A stretch of 40,258 nucleotides of DNA from Planctomycetaceae bacterium (GCA_947474065.1 CANJHD010000018.1:1-40258); one strand, 5' to 3'; shown: positions 25,047 through 34,189, counted from the first letter of the stretch. The notes: generated from the letters alone by a model not told the origin. Numbers and translations: made by a program.

Positions 25047-26753
25047 TTAGCGTGACAAGGCTCGGTACTGCAGTCTGCGCGGCGGAGCATCGTCAGCGAG
25101 CCCCATGCGTCGATGCCGATCCGCTTCGTACGCGGAGTAATTACCGTTATAGAAGAAGACCTTACTGTCGCCTTCAAAGGCCAGAATGTGCGTCGCCACG
25201 CGGTCAAGGAACCAGCGATCATGGCTGATCACCACCACGCAGCCAACGAAACTTTCCATGCCGTCTTCAAGTGCACGCATGGTGTTGACGTCGATGTCAT
25301 TGGTCGGCTCATCGAGCAGGATGACATTGGCGCCCTCCTTCAGCATGCGCGCAAGATGCACGCGATTGCGCTCTCCGCCCGACAGGCTTCCAACAATCTT
25401 TGATTGATCGGTACCGGTGAAACCAAAGCGCGCTACATACGCGCGGCTATTGGTCTCAACTCCGCCAAGCATCATCTTCTCTTCGCCACCAGAGATCGCC
25501 TCCCAGAGATTCTTGTCGTTGGGGAGCGTCTCGCGGCTCTGCTCAACGTAGGCAAGCTTGACACTTTCGCCAACGCGCATCTCGCCGGAATCCGGTTGCT
25601 CAGTGCCGATGATCATTCGGAACAGCGTGGTCTTTCCTGCTCCGTTTGGCCCAATGATGCCCACGATCGCGCCAGCAGGAATGGTGAAGTTGACATCATC
25701 CAAGAGCACCTTCTCGCCGTATGCCTTGCAGAGACCCTTGGCCTCCACAACCAGCGTGCCCAATCGCGGACCGGCCGGAATGAAGATCTCCACCTCCGCA
25801 GCGCGCTCCTTCTGGTTCTGACCAGCAAGTTGCTCGTAGCGCTCAACACGCGCCTTGTTCTTTGCCATGCGCCCCTGAGGATTGCGACCGATCCACTCCA
25901 ACTCGCGCGCCAACGCCTTCTGCCGAGTAGATGCGTGCTTCTCTTCAACTTCCAAGCGCTTCTTCTTCTGCTCAAGCCAGCCGGTGTAGTTGCCCTTGTA
26001 GGCAATGCACTGACCGCGATCGAGTTCAAGGATCCAACCAGCAACGTTGTCGAGGAAGTACCGATCATGCGTCACTGCAATGATGGTTCCCTCAAAGCGC
26101 TGCAGGTGTTGCTCAAGCCAAGTGACGCTTTCCGCATCCAAATGGTTGGTCGGTTCGTCAAGCAACAGAATGTCGGGCTTGGTGAGAAGCAGCGTGCACA
26201 GCGCAACGCGGCGGCGCTCACCACCAGAGAGCGTGTTGCAGGCCTGATCTGCTGGCGGGCATCGCAGTGCTTCCATAGCCATTTCCAACTGGCTGTCGAT
26301 GGTCCATGCCTCGCGGCGGTCCAACTCTTCTTGCACAGTCGCCTGCTTCGCCATCAACTTGTCCATCTGCTCAGGCGTCATGTCCTCGCCAAACTTGGCG
26401 TTGATCTCGTCGTATTGCCGCAGCAAGTCAAAGGTCACCTTGGCACCATCGCGCACCACTTCCATCACTGTGCGCGTGTCGTCAATCAGCGGTTCCTGTT
26501 CGAGGTAGCCGATCGTGTAGCCATTGGCTGCCATGATCTTTCCCTCATAATTCTTATCGAGCCCCGCCAAGATCTTTAGGAGCGTGCTCTTGCCGCTGCC
26601 GTTGAGACCCAAGACACCGATCTTCGCTCCGTAGTAGTACGAAATCGAAACATCGGTCAGGATCTTCTTGCGATCAATCTCCTTCGATACATTCAGCATC
26701 GAGTAGATGATTTGCGTTTCGTTCTTCGGACCTGATTTCTGTGGTGCTGCCAT
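25047..26753 (-). CDS. ettA: ABC-F translational ATPase, EttA type
   Basis: A soluble tandem ABC protein of 568 residues without membrane segments. The first cassette has GLNGSGKST, LSGGERRRVALC and DILLLDEPTNHLD; the second has GPNGAGKTT, LSGGERNRVHLARML and LLDEPTNDID. The arm subdomain and the linker rich in basic coiled coil (YTGWLEQKKKRLEVEEKHAST) match EttA, which binds the ribosomal E site and gates the first elongation cycle by ATP level. Length (E. coli EttA 555) and the N-terminal IIYSMLNVSKEI fit. A C-terminal tail of some 20 residues (RRMGLADDAPPRRLQYRALSR) is longer than usual. Upstream gene of the pair with the M24 peptidase. Confidence 0.93.
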   Translation of the reverse strand: MAAPQKSGPKNETQIIYSMLNVSKEIDRKKILTDVSISYYYGAKIGVLGLNGSGKSTLLKILAGLDKNYEGKIMAANGYTIGYLEQEPLIDDTRTVMEVVRDGAKVTFDLLRQYDEINAKFGEDMTPEQMDKLMAKQATVQEELDRREAWTIDSQLEMAMEALRCPPADQACNTLSGGERRRVALCTLLLTKPDILLLDEPTNHLDAESVTWLEQHLQRFEGTIIAVTHDRYFLDNVAGWILELDRGQCIAYKGNYTGWLEQKKKRLEVEEKHASTRQKALARELEWIGRNPQGRMAKNKARVERYEQLAGQNQKERAAEVEIFIPAGPRLGTLVVEAKGLCKAYGEKVLLDDVNFTIPAGAIVGIIGPNGAGKTTLFRMIIGTEQPDSGEMRVGESVKLAYVEQSRETLPNDKNLWEAISGGEEKMMLGGVETNSRAYVARFGFTGTDQSKIVGSLSGGERNRVHLARMLKEGANVILLDEPTNDIDVNTMRALEDGMESFVGCVVVISHDRWFLDRVATHILAFEGDSKVFFYNGNYSAYEADRHRRMGLADDAPPRRLQYRALSR

Positions 26754-26816
26754 GGGTTACTCCGCTCAATGGGGGAACGGGGCATTGTACGCAGCCCGTG
26801 CAAGTACCCTGCCGAC

Positions 26817-27284
26817 ATGGCAACCCTCGTGGAGTGGCTACGCGCAAACACAAGCGGTCGGCTCCGGCGCATCCTGATCGGCGGCGTCGGTGGCAGCATG
26901 ACGCTTGCGGGGATCGCGCTTCTGGTACTCCCTGGCCCGGGGATCCCGCTCGTCCTTGCCGGTCTTGGCGTCCTGAGTTTGGAGTTCGCCATCGCCCGAA
27001 CCTGGATCGATGCACTCAAGCGACACGCCGAAGGCGTGGGCGTTCCGAAACAGGCGCTTTGGATACTGCCGATCGCAGGAATCGTGATTTCGATTGCATT
27101 CACTTTCACCCCGGCCTTCGTCGCAGTGGTGCACGGCAATAACACATGGACCGTGGTGCGCAAGCCCGCCTTCAGTTGGGCACATTCGTATTCATCGATC
27201 GATGAACTGCGCAACGCAGCAGCGGACGACCACGCGGCTGCGGAGATCTTGGCGCGTTCGGGTCTTGACGTATCGAAGCCGTAA
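26817..27284 (+). CDS. PGPGW-family small membrane protein
   Basis: A 155-residue inner-membrane protein. A first pair of hydrophobic segments (about residues 18-60) contains LLVLPGPGIPLVLAGLGVLSLEFAIARTW, closely matching the PGPGW family (LLVLPGPGWLxIxxGLxxLAxEFxWAR), except that the Trp is Ile here. Another helix lies at about 80-102 (LWILPIAGIVISIAFTFTPAFVAVV), followed by a short soluble tail. The function of the family is not known. ATG 26817 is used, since the longer frame from 26769 has no hydrophobic logic. The gene is divergent from ettA, 63 bases between starts, and convergent with the S9 peptidase. Confidence 0.8.
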   Translation: MATLVEWLRANTSGRLRRILIGGVGGSMTLAGIALLVLPGPGIPLVLAGLGVLSLEFAIARTWIDALKRHAEGVGVPKQALWILPIAGIVISIAFTFTPAFVAVVHGNNTWTVVRKPAFSWAHSYSSIDELRNAAADDHAAAEILARSGLDVSKP

Positions 27285-27296
27285 GCAAGTGCAGAA

Positions 27297-29522
27297 TCAC
27301 TTCTGCGCTGTGTCGCTCTGCAGATATCGCTGAAAGAATCCCAGTCGCTTTGCTGACCCATAGGGCGTCTCTGCCGAGCCATGCCCTGCACCTGGGACAA
27401 CAACCAATTCATGATCCTTCCCTGCTCGCACGAGCGCAGCTGATACTTGCAGCGTGCTTGATGGGTCGACATTCTCATCAAGTTCCCCTACCAACAGCAT
27501 GAGTTTGCCATGCAACTTCGCTGCATCAACCACATTGGAACTACGCGCGTAGCTTTCGTCCACCGGCCAACCCATCCACAATTCGTTCCACCAAATCTTG
27601 TCCATCCGATTGTCGTGGCAACCGCAATCGGCAACCGCCACTGAATAAACATCTGGATATTCAATCAGCGCGCGCATTGCACTCTGCCCGCCAGCGCTGC
27701 CGCCATAAATTCCGACCCGCGAAAGATCCATCCACGGCCGCGTGCCCGCCGCCGCATGAAGCCACGCCACATGATCCGGCAAACCCGCGTCTTTCAGGTT
27801 CTTCCAGCAGACATCATGAAATACTTTGCCGCGCCAGTTGGTTCCCATGCCATCCACCTGAACAACCACAAATCCAGCCTTGGTGAGATTGCGCTCGCCG
27901 TTCCAGATGCCAAACGCCTTTGGAACAAAGAAATCCTGCGGTCCGGCGTAAATCTGTTCCAGTACTGCGCGCGGCGTCGGGTCGGTCGCGCTCCCGCACG
28001 GGCGCCAAATCACGCCGAACACACGTGTCGCGCCGTCGCGGCCGACAGACGCGAAACGTTCCGGCCATGTCCACCCCGCCGCAACCAATGCCGAAGCATC
28101 CGCTCGACCAAGTTCCGCAACCAAACTTCCATCGGCGCCGCGACGCAATTCATGAACCGGCGGCAAATCAACGCGCGACCACGTATCTACATAGCACGCG
28201 CGGTCCGGGCTCCACTCCAACGCGTGCGTTCCATCACCCTCGGTGAGCCGCACCGGATCGCCACCATCCATTGAAACACGAACGAAGTGTTCGTAGTACG
28301 GGTCCTGCGCAGGATCAATGCCCATGACCCGCAACACGAGCGTGCGCGCTGCGTCATCAACTGATTCAACTGCACGCACCATCCATGCCCCACGCGTCAA
28401 TTGCCGCTTCACGGTTCCGTGCGCTACATCAATCGCATAGATGTGGTTGAAGCCATCACGCTCACTCATCCACAACAATTCGTTTGCGCCGATCCAGTGC
28501 ATCCATGTCTTGTTTGGATAATCAATGAATGTCGGCGAAGTTTCTTCCACCACCGTGCGAACTGCGCCAGTGGCGGCGTCAATCGCAAGCAAGCGGAACA
28601 CCTGGTGTCCTCGCTGGTTGTACGTGAAGAAAAACGTGGCGCCGTCGGCGGACCATCGGCACTCGTCGATTGACCATGGGTTCGCAAACAACTCACGCTG
28701 CACCGGCACCTCGTGACCGTCACGCGTAAAGAGCCGCGGCCAACGCTGTTCAATCTGGTCGCCCGGCTTGAGATACTGAAGCGTGCGCATGCGTGGTTCC
28801 ACCTGATTGGACGGGGAACTCTCAATGAGATGCACCGGGTGTTTCTGCGCGGCAACACTCTCAAACACCACCACATGACCGAAGCCTGGCGCCCAAAACT
28901 TCGGACCAGAACATGCTGCCGCTTGTGCAGGAAGTGCTGGTTCCGGCGGCGGCAATTCCTCCGTTCCTGGGTGCGCGTTTGGCTCAACGGATGTCGGCGC
29001 TGGCGCGCTTACCGGGGCTGGCGCTGCCCCAATGTGAACCACAATCGGCAGAACTTCGCCACGCACGTATCCGAGCGTTCCACCGGAAGCGGCATGCACT
29101 TCCCAGGCATGACCCTCGAACGTGTGTTGCTCACGAACCTCCGCAGCGCCCAACTTGCCATAAGGGCGACGAACGCCGCCAGTGTCCACCCAAATTAGTT
29201 CCACGGCTCCGCCGCTCTCATTGCTAAACCGAATGCGCGATGGTCGCACCCCGCGCACCGAACGCAACTCTTCGTTCACTAACGGCCGCTCCGCCAGTCC
29301 AACGGTGGCAGGCCCGCGCTCCACGCGCGCTCCGGTACGCGGATCCACTTCAACCACCGTTCCGTCGGCACCACGCGGCACGAGCCACAGCGTGCCGTCA
29401 GCGTTCCAACGGACATCAGCCGCCGGATCGCGCAACAGCGATTCCCAGTCGGGCTGAGGCCGCTCCCGTCCACAGACGGCGGCGACAACGATCAGCAATT
29501 CAGCAGCAATCCACAGCATCAC
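27297..29522 (-). CDS. secreted S9 family (DPP IV-like) serine peptidase
   Basis: A 741-residue prolyl oligopeptidase-family enzyme with an N-terminal signal sequence (MMLWIAAELLIVVAAVCG), so exported. The first about 480 residues form a beta-propeller (DPP IV N-terminal type) with blades such as ECRWSADGATFFFTYNQRGH and LLWMSERDGFNHIYAID. The alpha/beta-hydrolase domain follows, and its triad is complete: Ser609 in IYGGSAGG, Asp682 in GELDENVD and His714 in GAGHGSAE. The S9 family cleaves short peptides, often after proline or alanine. A Pro/Ala-rich stretch around residues 170-205 (APAPVSAPAPTS) interrupts the propeller and is unusual. Single gene, convergent with the PGPGW gene and divergent from the lipoprotein pair. 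Confidence 0.9.
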   Translation of the reverse strand: MMLWIAAELLIVVAAVCGRERPQPDWESLLRDPAADVRWNADGTLWLVPRGADGTVVEVDPRTGARVERGPATVGLAERPLVNEELRSVRGVRPSRIRFSNESGGAVELIWVDTGGVRRPYGKLGAAEVREQHTFEGHAWEVHAASGGTLGYVRGEVLPIVVHIGAAPAPVSAPAPTSVEPNAHPGTEELPPPEPALPAQAAACSGPKFWAPGFGHVVVFESVAAQKHPVHLIESSPSNQVEPRMRTLQYLKPGDQIEQRWPRLFTRDGHEVPVQRELFANPWSIDECRWSADGATFFFTYNQRGHQVFRLLAIDAATGAVRTVVEETSPTFIDYPNKTWMHWIGANELLWMSERDGFNHIYAIDVAHGTVKRQLTRGAWMVRAVESVDDAARTLVLRVMGIDPAQDPYYEHFVRVSMDGGDPVRLTEGDGTHALEWSPDRACYVDTWSRVDLPPVHELRRGADGSLVAELGRADASALVAAGWTWPERFASVGRDGATRVFGVIWRPCGSATDPTPRAVLEQIYAGPQDFFVPKAFGIWNGERNLTKAGFVVVQVDGMGTNWRGKVFHDVCWKNLKDAGLPDHVAWLHAAAGTRPWMDLSRVGIYGGSAGGQSAMRALIEYPDVYSVAVADCGCHDNRMDKIWWNELWMGWPVDESYARSSNVVDAAKLHGKLMLLVGELDENVDPSSTLQVSAALVRAGKDHELVVVPGAGHGSAETPYGSAKRLGFFQRYLQSDTAQK

Positions 29523-29558
29523 CCCACGATACGCCCATTCTCGCGATACCCTCTCGTA

Positions 29559-30569
29559 GTGACCTCATATCGCATGACCGCCATTCTTTCCGCCGTAACG
29601 GTTTGTACGGTTTCCGCCTGTAACACGCAGCCCAACGCCGCAGACGCGCGTGCGGATTTACGGAGCCGCGTACAACTTTCCGACCGCCTCCTTGAGATCG
29701 CTGACGATGCATCGAGCGTCACCGCAGATGCCGTGACTCGCGCGATACTGAGCCACGATTCCCCCGCTCACATAGCAGCCCTTGAACGAACTCGCAGCGG
29801 GGTGCTCGCAACCGTGCGATCAATGGCGCTCACGCCGAATCCAGAAACTGGCATCGTGCGGCTGTATGTCTGGAGTCGCTTGGCGAAATGGACGTGCCAA
29901 AATCGCGTCGCCGCCGCGCCGGACATGGTGGTGGACATCTGTGACGAGGTGTTCGGAACGCTGGCGATCCGCATTGACGCAGTGGCCGTCACTGTGCTCG
30001 ATGCGAAGACCCGAGCACATCTTGATGCTGTTGCAGATCACTACAAATTGGAGCACCCTAATCTTCTCACTGTTGACCTGATGCGCATCGATGATGTCAA
30101 GAGCCCATCCGACACGGCCGTCCTACAGGCATCTGAGCCGACCATGATGAGTCCGGTCACGGACGCCGCGCGCCAGCTTGAGCACACGCGACTCCTCGGA
30201 AACCAGTTGGTTTGGCTCATTTCGCGTATGCCAAGCGCACTGAGTGAACAGACCGAGGGAACTGCCCGCGTTCTGCTTGAAAGCGACCGCGTGCAACAGG
30301 CACTTACTCATCTCGAAGCACTTGCGAGTCATACCAGCGCAACTGCGCATGGTCTGGAATCCGTTGCACATGCGCAGACGCTCCTTGCCGCGCACATCGA
30401 AGCGCTCGATGAATCCACCAAACATACGGCGTCCGTTACCGAGAGCATCATTCGCAATGCGCTCATCGGAATTGCAGCCATCGCCATTGGCACAGTGCTT
30501 GCTTCCGTTGCCGGCGCCATGTTTGTCATTCGTCGCGTGCAACGAACTCCACGAGAAGGCACCCCATGA
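29559..30569 (+). CDS. lipoprotein with C-terminal transmembrane anchor (paralogue A)
   Basis: I do not recognise the family. From GTG at 29559 the protein (336 residues) has a lipoprotein signal with Arg5 and the lipobox V-S-A-C (lipidated Cys21); ATG 29574 would remove the only basic residue. The exported part is helical, has two cysteines spaced by 14 residues (TCQNRVAAAPDMVVDICD) likely to form a disulfide, and a stretch EPTMMSPVTDAARQLEHTR followed by LLGNQLVWLISRMP. A coiled-coil-like segment is followed by a single transmembrane helix near the end (about 300-322) and a basic tail (RRVQRTPRE). The next gene is a clear paralogue and overlaps it by ATGA (30566-30569). With a lipid anchor at one end and a helix at the other, it is tethered twice. 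Confidence 0.78.
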   Translation: MTSYRMTAILSAVTVCTVSACNTQPNAADARADLRSRVQLSDRLLEIADDASSVTADAVTRAILSHDSPAHIAALERTRSGVLATVRSMALTPNPETGIVRLYVWSRLAKWTCQNRVAAAPDMVVDICDEVFGTLAIRIDAVAVTVLDAKTRAHLDAVADHYKLEHPNLLTVDLMRIDDVKSPSDTAVLQASEPTMMSPVTDAARQLEHTRLLGNQLVWLISRMPSALSEQTEGTARVLLESDRVQQALTHLEALASHTSATAHGLESVAHAQTLLAAHIEALDESTKHTASVTESIIRNALIGIAAIAIGTVLASVAGAMFVIRRVQRTPREGTP

Positions 30570-31663
30570 GACAATTCACTGCGTCAGCCGTCATCACCGT
30601 CCTTGCGCTATCGGCGTGTTTGCTCGGCACGTCGTCTATGCCAGGCTGCTCCAGCCCGAGTCAGCGCCAGTTAGAAATTGATCGCGAGCACACAGAGCAG
30701 ACCCGATTTCGAGTGCAGCTCACTTCGGAAATGCTTGATATTGCTGACACCGCAGCATCTCTGTTTCAGGCAGAAGTGATCCGCGCTCGGCTCAATGGGC
30801 GCCCGGACCGCGAAATTGCCTATCTTGAACTCACTCGCAACAACGCGGCAGCCAACTACCGCTCGTTGGCTCTTGGTCAAGATGCTTGGGGGGCACTCGT
30901 TGATCTGTATGTGTTCTCCGAACTCAGCAACGCTGCATGCGAGCATCGCGCCGGCGCCCGCCCCGACCTCGCCACGATCGATTGCGATGCCACCTACGGC
31001 GAAATTCACCGCCGCATTCTGGAGATTGCATCAAAGCCAGACCACATCACCCCTGAAAATCGCGCAATTCTTGACGCAGCCGTTGAGGCATACAAGACGA
31101 AGCACCCAGATCTCATCAGCGCCGGAATGATGCGCCTTGAAGACCTTGCGGAGTACTCCGGAACCGCTTCCGCAGTCTTTGATGCTGCCGAGCCCGGGAT
31201 GATGAGCTCGATCACCAATGCAGCCACTGAGCTTGAGCAGACCAGACTTCTTGGGGCACACGTGATATGGCTTGCCAGCAGATTGCCCACCGCCGCGGGA
31301 TGGGAGGCGCAGGCCACCATCGACATGGCCATTTCCGATCCAACCGTACAAAGCGGGCTCGAGCGCGCAACGTTGCTCAGCAAGCAGCTCGATGCAACAA
31401 GTACCACGGTGGCGACGCTGAGCGCAAATGCATCCGGTCTTGCAACCGATGTTCGAAGTCTGTCCGCGAGCGTCGGCGAGTTGCGTCACGAGCTCGGCAA
31501 TCTCGATGACGATCGAGCCCTGCTGCGCGAGGTGATAGTCGCGATGGCCGTGATTGCAGCACTCTTCCTACTTGTACTGGCCGGCGGATTCTTTGCAATC
31601 ACACGCGCAGTGCGCGCGCGTCAAGCGACCGATCACGCCCCCGGCGAGCGCGAAAGCGCGTAA
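30566..31663 (+). CDS. lipoprotein with C-terminal transmembrane anchor (paralogue B)
   Basis: 365 residues, with the same layout as its neighbour: lipobox LSAC (Cys18, or Cys28 in a second candidate MPGC), the disulfide-like pair ACEHRAGARPDLATIDCD with the same 14-residue spacing, the near-identical motif EPGMMSSITNAATELEQTR and LLGAHVIWLASRLP, a coiled coil (ANASGLATDVRSLSASVGEL), and a C-terminal helix (about 315-338) followed by Arg-rich residues. Translation is probably coupled (ATGA overlap), which favours a heteromeric complex with paralogue A. No enzymatic motif. Methyl-accepting-chemotaxis-like helical sensors have such anchors, but no HAMP or signalling domain is visible. Its last 31 bases overlap the 3' end of the convergent gene 31633-32904. 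Confidence 0.78.
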   Translation: MRQFTASAVITVLALSACLLGTSSMPGCSSPSQRQLEIDREHTEQTRFRVQLTSEMLDIADTAASLFQAEVIRARLNGRPDREIAYLELTRNNAAANYRSLALGQDAWGALVDLYVFSELSNAACEHRAGARPDLATIDCDATYGEIHRRILEIASKPDHITPENRAILDAAVEAYKTKHPDLISAGMMRLEDLAEYSGTASAVFDAAEPGMMSSITNAATELEQTRLLGAHVIWLASRLPTAAGWEAQATIDMAISDPTVQSGLERATLLSKQLDATSTTVATLSANASGLATDVRSLSASVGELRHELGNLDDDRALLREVIVAMAVIAALFLLVLAGGFFAITRAVRARQATDHAPGERESA

Positions 31664-32904
31664 CGAATCATCACCGTCGACGGCATCGGTGGATAGGGCA
31701 CTCCAGCACGGAAACCGGAAAAGTCTCGGCGATTCCAGCCGGTGCGAGCAAACACTGCATCAACCAAATTCTGCTGTTCGGGCAACATGTCCGTGGCGAA
31801 TGAATCGCGCGCAGGATCAATACGAACAATTGGTTCATCGATCGGCAACCGATAGTTCTCACGCGTCGCTGGTTCAAGCGCCGCGCCGCCGAACGGGCGA
31901 CCGTACACCACCAATTCCGGGACGAAACTGTCGAGCAGGTCGCGATGAATCAGGATGTCGATATGCACAAACTCGGTTGGCATGGTGACCAACGCGCCCA
32001 TTTCACCGTACTCGGCACCCTGACGTGATGCACTGCTGTAGCGAGGTACTGCCGAACGCTCCAACCCGCCAAACACAAATGTCACGGAGCCGCGCGCACC
32101 AACAGGTCCATCCATCAATTCGTGCGAAACATCCTTCTCGGTCTTAATGCTTCGTACCTCAGCGCCTGCCGGGGCGCAGAACGAGCGCATCACCAAGTGC
32201 GGTTCTCCGCTGTTTGCTGGCAATTCGAGTGCCTGAAGATTTCCTCCGCCCGGAAGTTCAGTGCCAACAGTGTCGTAAGTAGAAAATCGAAACAGCGGCC
32301 AACCCTGCACCGGACGAAGTCGGCGAATGTCGTGCAGGCCACCCACGATCGCCATGTCAAGCATTTCCGGATGGTCTGGGTTGGGCGCAAGGAACTGCGT
32401 CAGGGACCGAACGCGAGCCTGCACTCCCCATATTCCAGAATTGCCACGGAATGCCAGCTTGCGAGAAACTTCAAGCGCCCTGCCACCGCGCGACATTCCA
32501 TCCATCAGAAGTTCAAGCGTTGGTCGATCGCCAACATGAACGCGCACCATGTCTTCAAATGCTGCGAGCGTTGAACGCACGACGCCCACCGACGCTGCAT
32601 GCGGACCGGACGCCTCCATTGCCGAGAGCAAGATTTCCATACCTTCGCTGCCCGGAATCAATGGCACGGCTTCAATCGGATCCGCCGATTGCATGACCTT
32701 GGCAACCTTCCAAGTCAGGTTCTTATTCAGCTTGAATTTGCGAGATACTTCCTGCGGCCGCGCCGGATCTGCACCCACTGCGGTGTAAAGCGCGCGCAGT
32801 GCATTCTGAAGGTTCAAGGCACAACTGCGGCACTGGAGATCAAAATCTTCTGCGATGGGACTCACGGGACATGGAGAGTAGGTTGTTGGGACCAAAGGGG
32901 ACAT
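31633..32904 (-). CDS. unrecognised protein with possible N-terminal helix-turn-helix
   Basis: A 423-residue cytoplasmic protein with no signal peptide. Residues about 20-80 are helical, with two cysteines (LQCRSC) and a possible helix-turn-helix (PQEVSRKFKLNKNLTWKVAKVM). The rest has mixed alpha/beta character with a long beta-rich central domain and ends in TVMIRYALSRSPGA. I know of no catalytic motif. It ends inside the tail of lipoprotein B (31-base convergent overlap). It is divergent from the phosphatase-cytochrome gene, with a perfect 9-base inverted repeat (32938-32972) between them, so it could be the local regulator; this is inference from position and the weak helix-turn-helix. Confidence 0.65.
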   Translation of the reverse strand: MSPLVPTTYSPCPVSPIAEDFDLQCRSCALNLQNALRALYTAVGADPARPQEVSRKFKLNKNLTWKVAKVMQSADPIEAVPLIPGSEGMEILLSAMEASGPHAASVGVVRSTLAAFEDMVRVHVGDRPTLELLMDGMSRGGRALEVSRKLAFRGNSGIWGVQARVRSLTQFLAPNPDHPEMLDMAIVGGLHDIRRLRPVQGWPLFRFSTYDTVGTELPGGGNLQALELPANSGEPHLVMRSFCAPAGAEVRSIKTEKDVSHELMDGPVGARGSVTFVFGGLERSAVPRYSSASRQGAEYGEMGALVTMPTEFVHIDILIHRDLLDSFVPELVVYGRPFGGAALEPATRENYRLPIDEPIVRIDPARDSFATDMLPEQQNLVDAVFARTGWNRRDFSGFRAGVPYPPMPSTVMIRYALSRSPGA

Positions 32905-32937
32905 AGCAAGGGGGAAAGAATATTCCCTGCGTAATTC

Positions 32938-32972
32938 CCTAAGGAAAGATGGCGCAAAATCTATTCCTTAGG
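32938..32972. promoter_or_regulatory. inverted repeat in divergent promoter region, possible operator
   Basis: CCTAAGGAA (32938-32946) and its exact complement TTCCTTAGG (32964-32972) are separated by 17 bases, centre to centre 26 bases. The site lies between two divergent starts (32904 minus, 32982 plus). Two ATTCCCT-like words just to the left (32922-32940) extend the pattern. Operators with such spacing (about 2.5 helical turns) suit a dimeric regulator. A hairpin in the plus-strand leader is the alternative. Confidence 0.45.
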
Positions 32973-32981
32973 ATTACGGAA

Positions 32982-34046
32982 ATGCACATGCCCATCCCAT
33001 TCCTGCAATCACGACTAGCAGTCTTGATTGTCGGAGTCTTAGCGGGCGGGGCGCTCGCCGGACCCGACACTCCGCCATCCGCGGCCACCACGGACCCGGC
33101 GGTTCTTGCAACGCCTGCGCCGCCAGTCCCCCCAACACTGACCACGAATGCGTCGGTCGACGCCCCTGGTCTCCTGAATGTTGTGGCATACGGACCTGAG
33201 TTCTGGTCCGGAAGCGCGCCGATCGGCGACGCGGGATTCGCAACACTTCAATCGTGGGGCGTGAAGACCGTGCTCTCCGTCGATGGCGCCGCACCAGATA
33301 CGGAACGCGCAAACACATTCGGTATGCGCTACGTTCATCTTCCAATTGGCTACGACGGATTTGACGACACGCGCAAGTTGCAACTCGTGCGCGCAGTGCG
33401 CGATCTTCCGAGGCCGATCTACATCCACTGCCATCACGGAAAACATCGAAGCGCCGGCGCAGCTGCAACCATCGCCGCGTCGCTCGGGTGGCTCACTCCG
33501 GATGCCGCGCTGGCGCGCATGAAAATTTCCGGAACAGCGCCCAATTACACAGGCCTGTACGCATGCGCTGCTTCTGCATCAATACTCTCTGCAGCAACCA
33601 TTGATCAGGCGTCGACGGAATTTCCTTCCGTCACGCGCCCCAACGGAATTGTGGAAGCAATGTTGGCGATCGATGAATCGAACGACCGACTTGCGGCGAT
33701 CGAACGCGCGGGATGGAAGACGCCAGCCGATCACGCGGACTTGGTTCCGGTTGCTGAAGCTGCCACGCTCGCGGATCACTTGCGGATCTTGGCAGAGGCT
33801 CCGCAGACCGCGGCTCGCCCGCAATCGTTCCGCGACCTCCTCGCAAAGAGTCACGCGATTGCACAACGAATAGAAGACGCGCTCGACACCGTCCCGATCG
33901 CGGACCGTGCGCGACTCTCGACAGACCTGCAGGCGCTCCAGTCCACATGCAAGGACTGCCATGCGCGCGAACGCAACGAGCGGCGGTCGACACGCCCCGC
34001 CGACCCCTCCCAAAGCGCGGTACAACAGACGCACGACGCTCCATAA
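32982..34046 (+). CDS. exported phosphatase-like domain fused to cytochrome c'-like domain
   Basis: An exported protein of about 354 residues with signal peptide (MPIPFLQSRLAVLIVGVLAGGALA) and a Pro/Thr-rich spacer. A dual-specificity/tyrosine-phosphatase-type domain follows (about 45-200): GDAGFATLQSWGVKTVLSVDG, RYVHLPIGYDGFDD and the CX5R loop CHHGKHR with nucleophile Cys150. The C-terminal part is helical and carries CKDCH (Cys323, Cys326, His327) near its end, as in class II cytochrome c (c'), where one CxxCH at the end of a four-helix bundle binds heme covalently. I see no second cytochrome motif. ATG at 32982 or 32988 is more likely than 32949, which falls inside the inverted repeat. 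The combination suggests a redox- or gas-sensing periplasmic phosphatase; this is inference. Confidence 0.75.
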   Translation: MHMPIPFLQSRLAVLIVGVLAGGALAGPDTPPSAATTDPAVLATPAPPVPPTLTTNASVDAPGLLNVVAYGPEFWSGSAPIGDAGFATLQSWGVKTVLSVDGAAPDTERANTFGMRYVHLPIGYDGFDDTRKLQLVRAVRDLPRPIYIHCHHGKHRSAGAAATIAASLGWLTPDAALARMKISGTAPNYTGLYACAASASILSAATIDQASTEFPSVTRPNGIVEAMLAIDESNDRLAAIERAGWKTPADHADLVPVAEAATLADHLRILAEAPQTAARPQSFRDLLAKSHAIAQRIEDALDTVPIADRARLSTDLQALQSTCKDCHARERNERRSTRPADPSQSAVQQTHDAP

Positions 34047-34189
34047 GTCCCATAACTGACTTCGCATGCGTACCAATGTGGTGTTGATTTCAGAATTGTG
34101 ATCGCTCCGGCTGCGAACGGGGCTATGTTCAGATGAGTGTCCCGCATGGAGGGGCGCGCTTGTCCATTCACTAACTTTGAGATCCACAC

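Noticed and set aside
32949-32981. ATG at 32949 as start of the phosphatase-cytochrome protein
   Set aside because: It lies inside the inverted repeat and adds residues ahead of an otherwise standard signal peptide; ATG 32982 or 32988 is more likely.
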